Position numbers and translations under genes: made by a program. From Acidobacteriota bacterium (GTDB lineage Bacteria; Acidobacteriota; Terriglobia; Acidiferrales; UBA7541), in contig QHYQ01000238.1 of NCBI GenBank assembly GCA_003224175.1, positions 1 through 33,807 of the forward strand: a stretch of DNA of 33,807 nt. Reading direction: 5' to 3'. The notes beneath the pieces are model-generated. The model was not told the DNA's origin, ran no database searches, and worked only from the letters and a program-made list of their open reading frames with translations. Position 1 is the stretch's first letter, and every line of letters starts with the position of its first letter. Positions 1 through 7,844 of the stretch are shown here, one piece after another.

Positions 1-1251
1 GGGTTTCCAACGACCAAGCATGAGGATTGGCGCTTCACGAACGTGAACGCCATCGCGCAGGCGCCTTTTCAACTCGCGCGTGACGCGCAGCGATCCGGTG
101 CAGTTTATGGCGACACTCTGGACGCGTGCCGCATTCCCGGCGCGGCGTGCCAACTCGTTTTCGTCAACGGCCGATTCGCTCCCCGACTTTCGGACTTGGG
201 AAGCCTGCCGCAAGGCGTGCTGGCCGGGAGCCTGGCACAGGCAATTGGGCGAGATGGAGGATCCCTCGAAGCGCATTTGGGCCGCTACGTCAATATTGAT
301 CGGGATTCCTTCTGCGCCCTGAACACCGCGTTCATCGAAGACGGCGCCTACGTTTATTTGCCGCGCCGGACGGTGTTGGAAGCGCCGATCTGCTTTTTGT
401 TTATCTCCATTCCCGGCGACGATCCGGAGATGAGCAATCCGCGGAACCTGATTGTGGCGGAAGACGCCACCGAGGCCAGCATCGTGGAAGATTACGTTTC
501 GCTGGGCAGCGGAGTTTTCTTTTCCAACGTTGTGACGGAGTTGGTCGCGGGCGAGGACGCGGTGATTTCGCATTACCTGATCGAGCGTGAGGACCGGCAG
601 GCCTTTAACGTTTCGACCTTGCGTACACAGCAGGCGCGCAGCGCGAACGTGAGTTCGCATTCCGTGCTTCTGGGCGGGGGGCTCGTCCGTAACAATGTTC
701 ATCCCGTGCTGGGCGGCGAGGGGGGCGAGTGTCTGATCAACGGGCTATTCATCGGCAACGGCAGGCAGCACATGGATAACTACATGCTCGTCGAGCACGC
801 CAGCCCGCATTGCAGCAGCCGCCAATTCTACAACGGCATTCTCGACGGCCATTCTCACGGCGTCTTCCACGGGCGCATCATCGTTCACAAGGATGCGCAA
901 AAAACAGACGCGAAACAAACCAACCGCAACCTGCTGCTCTCTGATGACGCGCAAATTGATACTAAGCCTCAACTCGAGATCTACGCCGACGACGTGAAAT
1001 GCACGCACGGCGCCACCATCGGCCAGGTTGATGAAAATGCTCTCTTCTACATGCGCTCCCGCGGCATCGAGGAAGCTTCCGCGCGCGGGCTGCTGCTGCT
1101 GGCCTTTGCAAATGAGTGCCTGGATCGCATGAAGTGCCAGCCTATACGCGATTATCTGCAGGACCTGGTGCCGGGCTGGCTCCCCGGAACCCCCACTCCC
1201 TCGGGCGGCGACGCCGCGCAAGTCGCGAGACGCTGGGAGGAAGTGGGATGA
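1..1251 (+). CDS. sufD: Fe-S cluster assembly protein SufD (5' end outside window)
   Basis: SufD is a scaffold subunit of the SufBCD complex, which builds Fe-S clusters in the cytosol. The reading frame is open from base 1. The residues before the first possible start (GTG at 43) read PTTKHEDWRFTNV, which matches the conserved N-terminal motif of SufB/SufD proteins, so the true start lies upstream of the window. The C-terminal part carries the SufBD beta-helix core and the typical ending with ATIGQVDENALFYMRSRGI followed by a helix. The stop overlaps the sufS start in an ATGA (1248-1251), which suggests translational coupling. The gene is followed by sufS, sufU and sufT, so sufB and sufC are expected just upstream. 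SufB is the alternative, but the length and position directly before sufS favour SufD. Confidence 0.93.
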   Translation, partial: GFPTTKHEDWRFTNVNAIAQAPFQLARDAQRSGAVYGDTLDACRIPGAACQLVFVNGRFAPRLSDLGSLPQGVLAGSLAQAIGRDGGSLEAHLGRYVNIDRDSFCALNTAFIEDGAYVYLPRRTVLEAPICFLFISIPGDDPEMSNPRNLIVAEDATEASIVEDYVSLGSGVFFSNVVTELVAGEDAVISHYLIEREDRQAFNVSTLRTQQARSANVSSHSVLLGGGLVRNNVHPVLGGEGGECLINGLFIGNGRQHMDNYMLVEHASPHCSSRQFYNGILDGHSHGVFHGRIIVHKDAQKTDAKQTNRNLLLSDDAQIDTKPQLEIYADDVKCTHGATIGQVDENALFYMRSRGIEEASARGLLLLAFANECLDRMKCQPIRDYLQDLVPGWLPGTPTPSGGDAAQVARRWEEVG

Positions 1252-2516
1252 CCACTGCTGCAAACACAGCGTTCCGGCCACAAGCGGCCGCGCACGCAGA
1301 TTTCGACGTGTATAAGGTGCGCGCCGATTTCCCGATTCTCGCGCGAACAATTCACGGAAAGCCGCTCGTTTATCTCGATAACGCAGCGACCACGCAGAAG
1401 CCTCAGGCCGTGATCGACACCATGGTGCGCTACTACACCGCAGAGAATTCCAACATCCACCGCGGTGTGCACACCCTTTCCGAGCAGGCCACGCAAAGTT
1501 ACGAGCAAGCCCGCGCAACCGTGCGGCAATTTTTGAATGCTGGCGATCCCCGCGAAATTATTTTCGTTCGCGGCACGACGGAGGGCATCAACCTGGTGGC
1601 GCAGACCTGGGGACGCGCCAACATCGGACGCGAGGATGAGATCGTCATCTCGGCCATGGAGCATCACTCCAATATTGTGCCGTGGCAGATTCTTTGCGAG
1701 CAGCAGGGAGCAAATCTGCAAGTCGCTCCGGTAAATGACGCCGGCGAGCTGATGCTGGACGAATTTGAAAAGCTGCTTGGGCCGAAGACGAAGCTGGTGG
1801 CCATGGCGCACGTCTCGAACGCCCTGGGCACAGTGAATCCGGTGCGCAAGATCGTGGAGGCCGCGCACCGCGTTAATGCTCGGGTCCTGCTGGACGGGGC
1901 TCAGGCGGTTCCGCATATGTCTGTGGACGTCCGCGCAATCGATTGCGATTTCTACGCCTTCTCCGGCCACAAAGTATACGCACCAACGGGCATCGGGATT
2001 TTGTATGGCAAGGCGGAACTGCTTGAGGCCATGCCACCCTATCAGGGCGGCGGCGACATGATTAGCTCCGTCACGTTCGAGAAGACTCTGTACAATCGCT
2101 TGCCCCATAAATTCGAAGCAGGCACGCCACACGTCTCGGGCACCATCGGACTAGGCGCCGCGCTCGACTACGTGAACTCTACCGGCATCGAACGCATTGC
2201 CAGGCACGAGAAGCAAGTTCTGGCCTATGGGACCCGGCGTTTGCTGGAAATTCCCGGGCTGCGCCTGATCGGAACAGCCAGGGAGAAGGAGGGCATCCTC
2301 TCCTTTGTGCTGGAGGGCATTCATCCCCACGACGTGGGCACGATTCTGGATCAGGAAGGCATCGCCATCCGCACCGGACATCACTGCGCGCAGCCGCTGA
2401 TGGAGCGCTTCGGCGTGCCGGCCACGGCGCGCGCTTCTCTGGCGCTCTACAACACGATGGAGGAGATGGATGCTCTGGCGAACGGGCTGCTGAAGGTCAG
2501 AGAGGTTTTTGCCTGA
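1248..2516 (+). CDS. sufS: Cysteine desulfurase SufS
   Basis: SufS is a PLP-dependent group II cysteine desulfurase that takes sulfur from cysteine and passes it as a persulfide to a partner, here most likely SufU. The 422-residue product has the expected family length. The PLP lysine is K242 in the motif FSGHKVYAPTG, and the persulfide cysteine is C380 in RTGHHCAQPL; both are intact. The N-terminal motif YLDNAATTQKP is also typical. I chose the ATG at 1248 because it overlaps the sufD stop as ATGA; a longer in-frame reading from 1116 would run deep inside sufD. The stop overlaps the start of sufU by one base (TGATG). The arrangement fits a SUF operon of the Gram-positive/acidobacterial kind that uses SufU rather than SufE. 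Confidence 0.96.
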   Translation: MTTAANTAFRPQAAAHADFDVYKVRADFPILARTIHGKPLVYLDNAATTQKPQAVIDTMVRYYTAENSNIHRGVHTLSEQATQSYEQARATVRQFLNAGDPREIIFVRGTTEGINLVAQTWGRANIGREDEIVISAMEHHSNIVPWQILCEQQGANLQVAPVNDAGELMLDEFEKLLGPKTKLVAMAHVSNALGTVNPVRKIVEAAHRVNARVLLDGAQAVPHMSVDVRAIDCDFYAFSGHKVYAPTGIGILYGKAELLEAMPPYQGGGDMISSVTFEKTLYNRLPHKFEAGTPHVSGTIGLGAALDYVNSTGIERIARHEKQVLAYGTRRLLEIPGLRLIGTAREKEGILSFVLEGIHPHDVGTILDQEGIAIRTGHHCAQPLMERFGVPATARASLALYNTMEEMDALANGLLKVREVFA

Positions 2517-2962
2517 TGCCGGACCTGCGCGATTTATATCAGGACATCATCCTGGAACACAGCAAGCGTCCGCGGAACTACCGCACGCTGGAAGCTGCGA
2601 ATCGCAAGGCTGAGGGCTTTAACCCGCTCTGCGGGGATCACTTTACAATTTATCTGGAGGTCGGAGACGGCCAGATTCGAGATATCTCATTTCAAGGCTC
2701 CGGTTGTGCCATTTCCAAAGCTTCTGCCTCGATGATGACGCAAGCAGTCAAAGGCAAGCGCACCGAAGAGGCCGAGGAGTTGTTCCAGAAATTCCACCAC
2801 GTCGTTACCGGGAAAAACGGCGTGGAGTCGAACGATCTTGGCAAGCTTGCGGCGTTCGCAGGAGTTTCCGAGTATCCGGTCCGCGTGAAGTGCGCCACCC
2901 TGGCATGGCACGCGTTGCGCGCGGCCCTGCAGGGAGAGCAACACGCCGTCTCCACGGAGTAA
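2516..2962 (+). CDS. sufU: SUF zinc-dependent sulfur-transfer protein SufU
   Basis: SufU accepts persulfide sulfur from SufS and hands it to the SufBCD scaffold. The 148-residue protein is IscU-like. Its zinc ligands are all visible: C39 and D41 (LCGD), C64 (GSGCAIS) and C126 (KCATLAW). The spacing is the same as in Bacillus subtilis SufU (C41, D43, C66, C128), with a constant offset of two. The insertion between C64 and C126 is SufU-like and separates it from IscU. The start ATG overlaps the sufS stop. The stop is eight bases before sufT. The final residues are short and charged and look unimportant. Confidence 0.95.
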   Translation: MPDLRDLYQDIILEHSKRPRNYRTLEAANRKAEGFNPLCGDHFTIYLEVGDGQIRDISFQGSGCAISKASASMMTQAVKGKRTEEAEELFQKFHHVVTGKNGVESNDLGKLAAFAGVSEYPVRVKCATLAWHALRAALQGEQHAVSTE

Positions 2963-2970
2963 GAGCGCCA

Positions 2971-3540
2971 ATGCAGAGCAACGTGATCGCGCTGAGTCGA
3001 GACTGTGAAGCCACCGAGGTGCCCTATGGTGGCATGCAGGTGCTTCCCGCCGGAACAAAAGTGAGAATAACGCAGTCGCTTGGCGGGAGCTATACGGTCG
3101 CCACCGAACAGGGCTCGATGATGCGCATCGAGGCCAAGAATGCCGACGCGCTGGGATTGGCCGCGGAGCCAAGAGAGGCGCCGGCGCCTGGCCAATTCAG
3201 TGAAAAGCTCGTTTGGGACCAATTGAAAACCGTTTACGACCCCGAAATCCCGGTCAACGTCGTTGATCTGGGGCTCATCTATTCCTGCCAGATCACGCCC
3301 GTTGAGGGTGACCACAAAATCGAAATCAAAATGTCCATGACTGCTCCCGGATGCGGCATGGGAGACGTCCTCCGGGCCGATATCGAACGCAAGCTGTCGC
3401 AGTTGCCCGGGGTAAGAGAAGTGCAGGTCGAGATCGTCTTCGACCCGCCATGGCATCCGGGCCGAATGTCGGATGCCGCGAAACTGCAATTGGGCCTGGA
3501 TCTCGACTCCACCTCTTCGTTTCCGATGTACCGTCCCTGA
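2971..3540 (+). CDS. sufT: SUF-associated protein SufT (DUF59/MIP18 family)
   Basis: The product has 189 residues. The N-terminal 60 residues match the domain found only in SufT, with the motif RDCEATEVPYGG and a glycine-rich LGGSYTV segment. The rest, about residues 75-175, is a DUF59/MIP18 domain with DPEIPVNVVDLGLIY and the signature MTAPGCGMG containing C128. SufT proteins act in Fe-S cluster maturation or delivery to target enzymes; the exact step is not settled in the family. I chose the ATG at 2971, eight bases after the sufU stop, because the SufT-specific domain begins there; the longer frame from 2704 reads through sufU in another frame. It is the last gene of the operon and is followed by a convergent gene on the other strand. 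Confidence 0.93.
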   Translation: MQSNVIALSRDCEATEVPYGGMQVLPAGTKVRITQSLGGSYTVATEQGSMMRIEAKNADALGLAAEPREAPAPGQFSEKLVWDQLKTVYDPEIPVNVVDLGLIYSCQITPVEGDHKIEIKMSMTAPGCGMGDVLRADIERKLSQLPGVREVQVEIVFDPPWHPGRMSDAAKLQLGLDLDSTSSFPMYRP

Positions 3541-3566
3541 GGCTTGGGTCGAGAACGCGTCGAGCT

Positions 3567-4319
3567 CTACAGCGTTTCCTCCGCCATGGACCGCATGGAA
3601 TTGTCCGTAGGCAAGAGCGTCAGCACTGCCTCTTGAAGGTCATGAGCGCTGGCTGCATTCGTCGGCCAATTTACGATATTGACCTTATAAGAAAATCGAT
3701 TGGCGGCACCGGCTGCGTCGGCTAGCCCGTCCGCAACACGGTTGGATATGCGCTCCGCGACGGTCCGGCTGACGGTGGGCAGGATGGTACCGAAGCAGTG
3801 CGGCCGGAGTACATAGAGGGAGTCGTGCCCGCGCAGCTTGCGGGAAATTGCTTTGGCAGCGTCGCTCAGCAGAGAGATGGCAAAAGGTGAGGAGGAGACG
3901 TCCTCCGGCAGCAGGACAGTGATCACCAGAACGGATAAAACCTGGTTGGCAGCCACGGCTCGGCGATACTCCATGGCCAGACGATCTTTGAACGAAGTCA
4001 AATTCGGTATGGCATTCAAGAGTTCTGCGCTCGCCTCCATCTTAGTTTCCACGGCACGCTTGCCGGCCTCCACGCCCTCACGCCGGAGCTGCAGGATCGT
4101 AACCTGGCGGTCCACTAGGTACACCGCCAGCAGCGCCGAGAGCCCGCAGAAGCCGTAAAACGCGTTCCGCAGCATGGAACTGGAATAAGAGAACACCACC
4201 GGGTACATCAGCAGGGCCAGTCCGCCGCCCAAGACCATAATCGTGGAGCAGGCCAGGAGGATTAGCTGCAGCTCGCGCCGGTCCAACTGATCTGGCCGAA
4301 TTGTGTCGAAAAGGCGCAC
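3567..4319 (-). CDS. Membrane protein with degenerate GGDEF-like domain
   Basis: The 250-residue protein has two hydrophobic segments near the N-terminus (about residues 17-41 and 52-68), a linker rich in charged residues that could be a short coiled coil (about 70-100), and a cytosolic domain whose layout resembles a diguanylate cyclase. The phrase NLTSFKDRLAMEYRRA resembles the GGDEF opening, and LRGHDSLYVLRPHCFGTILP sits where R-x-x-D...GGDEF...LLP would be. The GGDEF signature itself is replaced by RPHCF, so cyclase activity is very unlikely; it could bind nucleotide or act as a partner. The start is GTG at 4319 with TAGGA six bases upstream. It converges on the SUF operon, so the two are not co-transcribed. 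The family assignment is inference. Confidence 0.72.
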   Translation of the reverse strand: MRLFDTIRPDQLDRRELQLILLACSTIMVLGGGLALLMYPVVFSYSSSMLRNAFYGFCGLSALLAVYLVDRQVTILQLRREGVEAGKRAVETKMEASAELLNAIPNLTSFKDRLAMEYRRAVAANQVLSVLVITVLLPEDVSSSPFAISLLSDAAKAISRKLRGHDSLYVLRPHCFGTILPTVSRTVAERISNRVADGLADAAGAANRFSYKVNIVNWPTNAASAHDLQEAVLTLLPTDNSMRSMAEETL

Positions 4320-4552
4320 AAGCGATCCTAACTGATCGGTGTACTGCCGCTTTTAGCCGGCTTCCTTTGTCCTTCAGCACACGACCTGCCACGGGGACGG
4401 CTTGCAGGTGCGCAGAATCAGCCAGTTACAGACGGCTCTTTGAGGTAAAGGAGGAGGGTCGTGTCAATCTAGGCCGGAATGTTCCAAAATGAATAAAGCT
4501 ATCCCGGTTCCGTCTTTTCTTCTAGGAATGGCGGGGCTCAAAAATCGTAAAT

Positions 4553-4576
4553 GTCGCGACATACGGTGGTCGCGAC
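4553..4576 (-). terminator. Possible terminator of the transhydrogenase operon
   Basis: GTCGCGAC occurs at 4553-4560 and again at 4569-4576, and each copy is its own reverse complement. On the minus strand, 20 bases after the pntB stop, this can fold as an 8-bp stem with an 8-base loop, followed about seven bases later by a TTTTT run (4544-4540). The loose U-tract makes it a weak intrinsic terminator. The same bases form two perfect palindromes (ATGTCGCGACAT, GGTCGCGACC) 16 bp apart, so a protein binding site is the alternative. The rest of 4320-4595 shows no other gene. Confidence 0.4.
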
Positions 4577-4595
4577 CCGGCGATCGACATTCGAA

Positions 4596-5987
4596 TCACT
4601 GACGGGGCCCGCCTAATTCGCGGACGATATCCCCCACAAACGCTCTGGCGTCCCCGAACAGCATCAGGGTTCGATCGAGGTAGTAGAGCGGGTTATCAAT
4701 GCCCGCAAAGCCGGGGCTCATGCTGCGCTTGATGACCATAGCGGTGCGCGCTTTATCGACGTCGAGGATCGGCATTCCGTAAATGGGACTGCCGGTTTCG
4801 TTGCGCGCCGCGGGATTTGTGACGTCGTTCGCGCCGATCACTAGCGCCACGTCGGTTTGCGGGAATTCGCCGTTGATAACGTCCATATCCAGCAGCTTGT
4901 CATAGGGAATATCGGCTTCGGCCAGCAAGACATTCATGTGTCCAGGCATTCGTCCGGCCACAGGGTGGATCCCAAACTTGACATCGATGCCGCGTTTCGT
5001 CAGGGCATCGTAGAGTTCGCGAACCTTGTGTTGCGCTTGCGCCACGGCCATTCCGTACCCGGGAACGATGACGACTTTGTTGGCCGCAGCGAGAATCGCG
5101 GCCGCTTCCTCGGCCGTTGCGCTGTGGACCGGCAGCGCCTCGGCGTGGCCGGCGGCGGTGATCTGTTCCTGACCGAACGCGCCAAACAGCACATTGGAAA
5201 ACGACCGGTTCATCGCCTTCGACATATTGACCGAAAGGATGAACCCGGAGGCGCCATCGAGCGCACCGGCGATAATCAAGAGTTTGCTATCGAGCACAAA
5301 GCCCATAGCAGCGGCGGAAAGTCCCGCGTAGGAGTTCAAAAGGGATATGACCGTGGGCATATCCGCGCCACCGATGGGCACGATCATCAGCACGCCGAAG
5401 ACCAGCGGAATGGCCAGGATGGCTGGAAACAGGTTCATCTTTTCCGGATGAAGAACCAGCGCGACGGCGACTGCTACGGCAACCGCCAGCAACGATAGAT
5501 TGACGATGTTCTGGCCTTTGTAAGTAATGGGCCGCTGGGGCAGGACTTCTTGCAATTTGCCGGCGGCCATTAAGCTGCCGGTGAAGGTCAGCGCGCCGAG
5601 AATCACTTCCAGCGAGAGTACGGCCATCATGAAGCGCGGCACGGCGGGCGCGCGCAGGTAAAATTCAGCGGTGCCGACCAAGGTCACGCAAAGGGCGCCG
5701 AAGGCGTGGCTGAGAGCCGTCCGCTGCGGTACGGCGGTCATCTGCACCAAACCAAGCGGCACGCCGATAATCGAGCCCAGCACCAACGCGATGGCCACCC
5801 ATTTGTAGTCCACAATGTCGTGACTGAGCAGTGTGCCGGCAATGGCCAAGATCATTCCCATTTCGCCGGCGCGCACGCCACGGCGTGCGGTAACGGGCGA
5901 ACTCATCCATTTCAACGAAAGGATGAAAAGGGCTGTGGCGATCAGGTAGGTGAACTCGATGACGTTCTCGGCGCCCGGGATGTTCAT
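4596..5987 (-). CDS. pntB: NAD(P) transhydrogenase subunit beta
   Basis: The 463-residue product is the beta subunit of the membrane proton-translocating transhydrogenase, which couples proton flow to hydride transfer from NADH to NADP+. The N-terminal half is strongly hydrophobic with many membrane helices (domain II). The C-terminal 180 residues form the NADP(H)-binding domain III, with VVIVPGYGMAVAQAQ, VALVIGANDVTNPAA and the ending GFAGIDNPLYYLDRTLMLFG. The length fits the family. The ATG start overlaps the stop of the small alpha-2 gene (ATGA at 5984-5987), so translation is probably coupled. Order on the minus strand is alpha-1, alpha-2, beta, the split arrangement found in many bacteria. 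Confidence 0.95.
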   Translation of the reverse strand: MNIPGAENVIEFTYLIATALFILSLKWMSSPVTARRGVRAGEMGMILAIAGTLLSHDIVDYKWVAIALVLGSIIGVPLGLVQMTAVPQRTALSHAFGALCVTLVGTAEFYLRAPAVPRFMMAVLSLEVILGALTFTGSLMAAGKLQEVLPQRPITYKGQNIVNLSLLAVAVAVAVALVLHPEKMNLFPAILAIPLVFGVLMIVPIGGADMPTVISLLNSYAGLSAAAMGFVLDSKLLIIAGALDGASGFILSVNMSKAMNRSFSNVLFGAFGQEQITAAGHAEALPVHSATAEEAAAILAAANKVVIVPGYGMAVAQAQHKVRELYDALTKRGIDVKFGIHPVAGRMPGHMNVLLAEADIPYDKLLDMDVINGEFPQTDVALVIGANDVTNPAARNETGSPIYGMPILDVDKARTAMVIKRSMSPGFAGIDNPLYYLDRTLMLFGDARAFVGDIVRELGGPRQ

Positions 5988-6283
5988 GATTTCTTCGAGC
6001 TACTCGCCTTGAACATCCTGAGCATGCGGTCAGTGATCAAAAAGCCGCCCACCACGTTGCTGGTAGCTGCGACGATAGCGATCACTCCAAGCACTGTCGT
6101 GAATGTGTTTTTGTGTTCTCCTGCCAGAAGGATCGCGCCGACAACGGCGATGGCATCGAGAGCGTTGGTCAAAGACATCAGCGGAGTGTGCAGCAAGGGC
6201 GTGATGCGCCGAATGAATTCAAAGCCGATAAAGGCCGCCAGCATGAAGACGTAAAGGCTGGTCAGCAGGTCCAGCTTGATCAC
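5984..6283 (-). CDS. pntAB: NAD(P) transhydrogenase subunit alpha-2 (membrane part)
   Basis: This 99-residue protein contains three hydrophobic segments and corresponds to the C-terminal membrane part of PntA in species where alpha is one polypeptide. The motif around ITPLLHTPLMSLTNA is the conserved helix signature of this subunit. Together with PntB it makes the proton channel in the inner membrane. The start is GTG at 6283; AGGAGG lies seven bases upstream (6296-6291), which decides the start against a nearby out-of-frame ATG. It overlaps pntB by four bases and follows the alpha-1 gene after a 49-base gap. Confidence 0.93.
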   Translation of the reverse strand: MIKLDLLTSLYVFMLAAFIGFEFIRRITPLLHTPLMSLTNALDAIAVVGAILLAGEHKNTFTTVLGVIAIVAATSNVVGGFLITDRMLRMFKASSSKKS

Positions 6284-6332
6284 GGATCATCCTCCTAATG
6301 GAGTTACGGGCTCCTAGTTCCGGAGTTACGAG

Positions 6333-7505
6333 CTAGCTGCGGGCGGTTAGCGCCGACAATGAGAAAAATTCCCGCACCCTTTTGTTCACCACTTCGCCGT
6401 CCTGAGTCAATAACGTTTCGCGAATGATCTCATCATTGAGGTCCAGCCGAAGCGTGCCATCTTTCACCAAGTGCAGCAGGAAAGCAGTGATGTTGCGCGC
6501 GTACATCTGGCTGGCGTGATAAGGCACCGAACTGGCAAGGTTGAACCGGCCAATGATAGTCACTCCGTGCTCCACCGCCTCTTCACCGGGCCGCGTGAGC
6601 TCGCAATTTCCGCCGCGTTCCGCCGCCAAATCCACGATTACGGAACCGGGCGCCATCCCCTTGACCATATCAGCGGTGACGAGCAGAGGCGATTTCTTGC
6701 CCGGAATGACGGCGGCCGTAATGACCACGTCGTTTTCCGCCACCACTTTTCCCAGCAGTTCGCGCTGCCGCCGATAAAAGTTTTCGTCCTGTGCTTTGGC
6801 ATAGCCGCTGGCATCTTCGGCGTCCTTCGCCTCGATGGGCAGCTCGACGAAACGCCCTCCCAGGCTTTGCACTTGCTCCTTGGCTGCGGGCCGCAGGTCG
6901 TAGGCCGAAGTGACTGCCCCCAGCCGGCGCGCCGTGGCGATGGCCTGCAGACCGGCAACGCCCGCGCCGATGACCAATACTCGTCCCGGAGTGATCGTCC
7001 CCGCAGCGGTCGTAAGCATGGGGAAAATTCGGGGCAGCGTATCCGCGGCGATCAGGACCGCTTTGTATCCGCAAATCGTGCCCATGGAAGAGAGGGCGTC
7101 CATGCTCTGCGCGCGTGTGCTGCGCGGTATCAATTCCACGGCGAACGAGGTCACGCCTTTCCCGGCAATCTCCTGCAGCGGCCCCAGCGCGCCAAGCGGC
7201 CGAAGAAAGCCGATGAGTGCGTGGCCGCGATGGAACAGAGGCACGTCCGCCTGGCCGGTGCTGTCGTTAGAACCGTAGCACAGCACCTGAACCAGGATGT
7301 CAGCGGCAGCGAAGAGATCGCTGCGCTTTGGAATGATTTTTGCGCTTTTGGCAGCGTACTCTGCGTCGGGATATCCGGCTTGAGCGCCGGCGCCCGCTTC
7401 TACGATGACTTCCAGTCCACCCTTGGCGAGGGTTGGAATCGAACTTGGCACCAGAGCCACTCGCCGTTCCCCGGGAAAAGTTTCCCGGGGCACTCCCACA
7501 ATCAT
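6333..7505 (-). CDS. pntAA: NAD(P) transhydrogenase subunit alpha-1 (NAD-binding part)
   Basis: The 390-residue product is the soluble NAD(H)-binding domain I of the transhydrogenase, related to alanine dehydrogenase. It starts with MIVGVPRETFPGERRVALVP, typical of the AlaDH/PNT N-terminal domain, and has the Rossmann motif VLVIGAGVAGLQAIATARRLGA near residue 165-185 followed by YDLRPAAKEQVQSLGG. The RQRELLG and VVITAAVIPGKKSP segments are family hallmarks and separate it from alanine dehydrogenase, as does the gene context with the two membrane subunits. GGAGG lies a few bases before the ATG. It is the first gene of the operon. Together with zwf and gnd it suggests active control of the NADPH pool. 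Confidence 0.95.
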   Translation of the reverse strand: MIVGVPRETFPGERRVALVPSSIPTLAKGGLEVIVEAGAGAQAGYPDAEYAAKSAKIIPKRSDLFAAADILVQVLCYGSNDSTGQADVPLFHRGHALIGFLRPLGALGPLQEIAGKGVTSFAVELIPRSTRAQSMDALSSMGTICGYKAVLIAADTLPRIFPMLTTAAGTITPGRVLVIGAGVAGLQAIATARRLGAVTSAYDLRPAAKEQVQSLGGRFVELPIEAKDAEDASGYAKAQDENFYRRQRELLGKVVAENDVVITAAVIPGKKSPLLVTADMVKGMAPGSVIVDLAAERGGNCELTRPGEEAVEHGVTIIGRFNLASSVPYHASQMYARNITAFLLHLVKDGTLRLDLNDEIIRETLLTQDGEVVNKRVREFFSLSALTARS

Positions 7506-7844
7506 GCGGTTCCTCCGCGCTGATGAAGTGAATTACAGTTGAACTAGACAACGCTCGGCGGGATTTGTTCCGCCGAGGCTCTTTTGACGGCGCGACCACA
7601 TCCTTTCGGTTCGACGCGCCGGAAGACCCAACTGCGAACTTGCAAGCATACACTCGCGGAGGCCATTTTGGATTCTCCTGGTTTCCACAGGTTGCCGAGT
7701 CGATGCTTCTTCTGAACGCGCTTCTCATATTCTTCAGGACCTGGTTAATTTGTCCAGACCCGCAAAAAGGCAGGGTAACCCCTGCGCGACAGCACGTTCG
7801 TTCCGCGAGGAGACCTCCTTTGCCAGCGATTAGAATAGTTTCAA
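7506..7844 (+). other. Divergent intergenic region pntAA / kinase gene
   Basis: These 339 bases lie between two divergent genes and must hold both promoters. I see no convincing gene: the frames that stay open here have no ribosome binding site and no recognisable product. The only strong structure is a hairpin at 7554-7577. No clear -35/-10 pair stands out on either strand. Confidence 0.6.
7554..7577. promoter_or_regulatory. Perfect 8-bp stem-loop in the pntAA upstream region
   Basis: CTCGGCGG at 7554-7561 pairs perfectly with CCGCCGAG at 7570-7577 across an eight-base loop. On the plus strand GCTCTTTT follows, giving terminator-like form, yet no plus-strand gene ends here. On the minus strand it sits about 50 bases before the pntAA start and could be a leader structure or an operator. 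Confidence 0.45.

Noticed and set aside
745-2384. Long open frames antisense to sufD and sufS
   Set aside because: They lie opposite well-identified genes, have low-complexity Arg/Ala/His-rich translations and no ribosome sites; they arise from high GC at third codon positions.
6471-7523. 350-residue open frame on the plus strand opposite pntAA
   Set aside because: The minus strand encodes an unmistakable transhydrogenase subunit; the plus-strand translation shows no domain.
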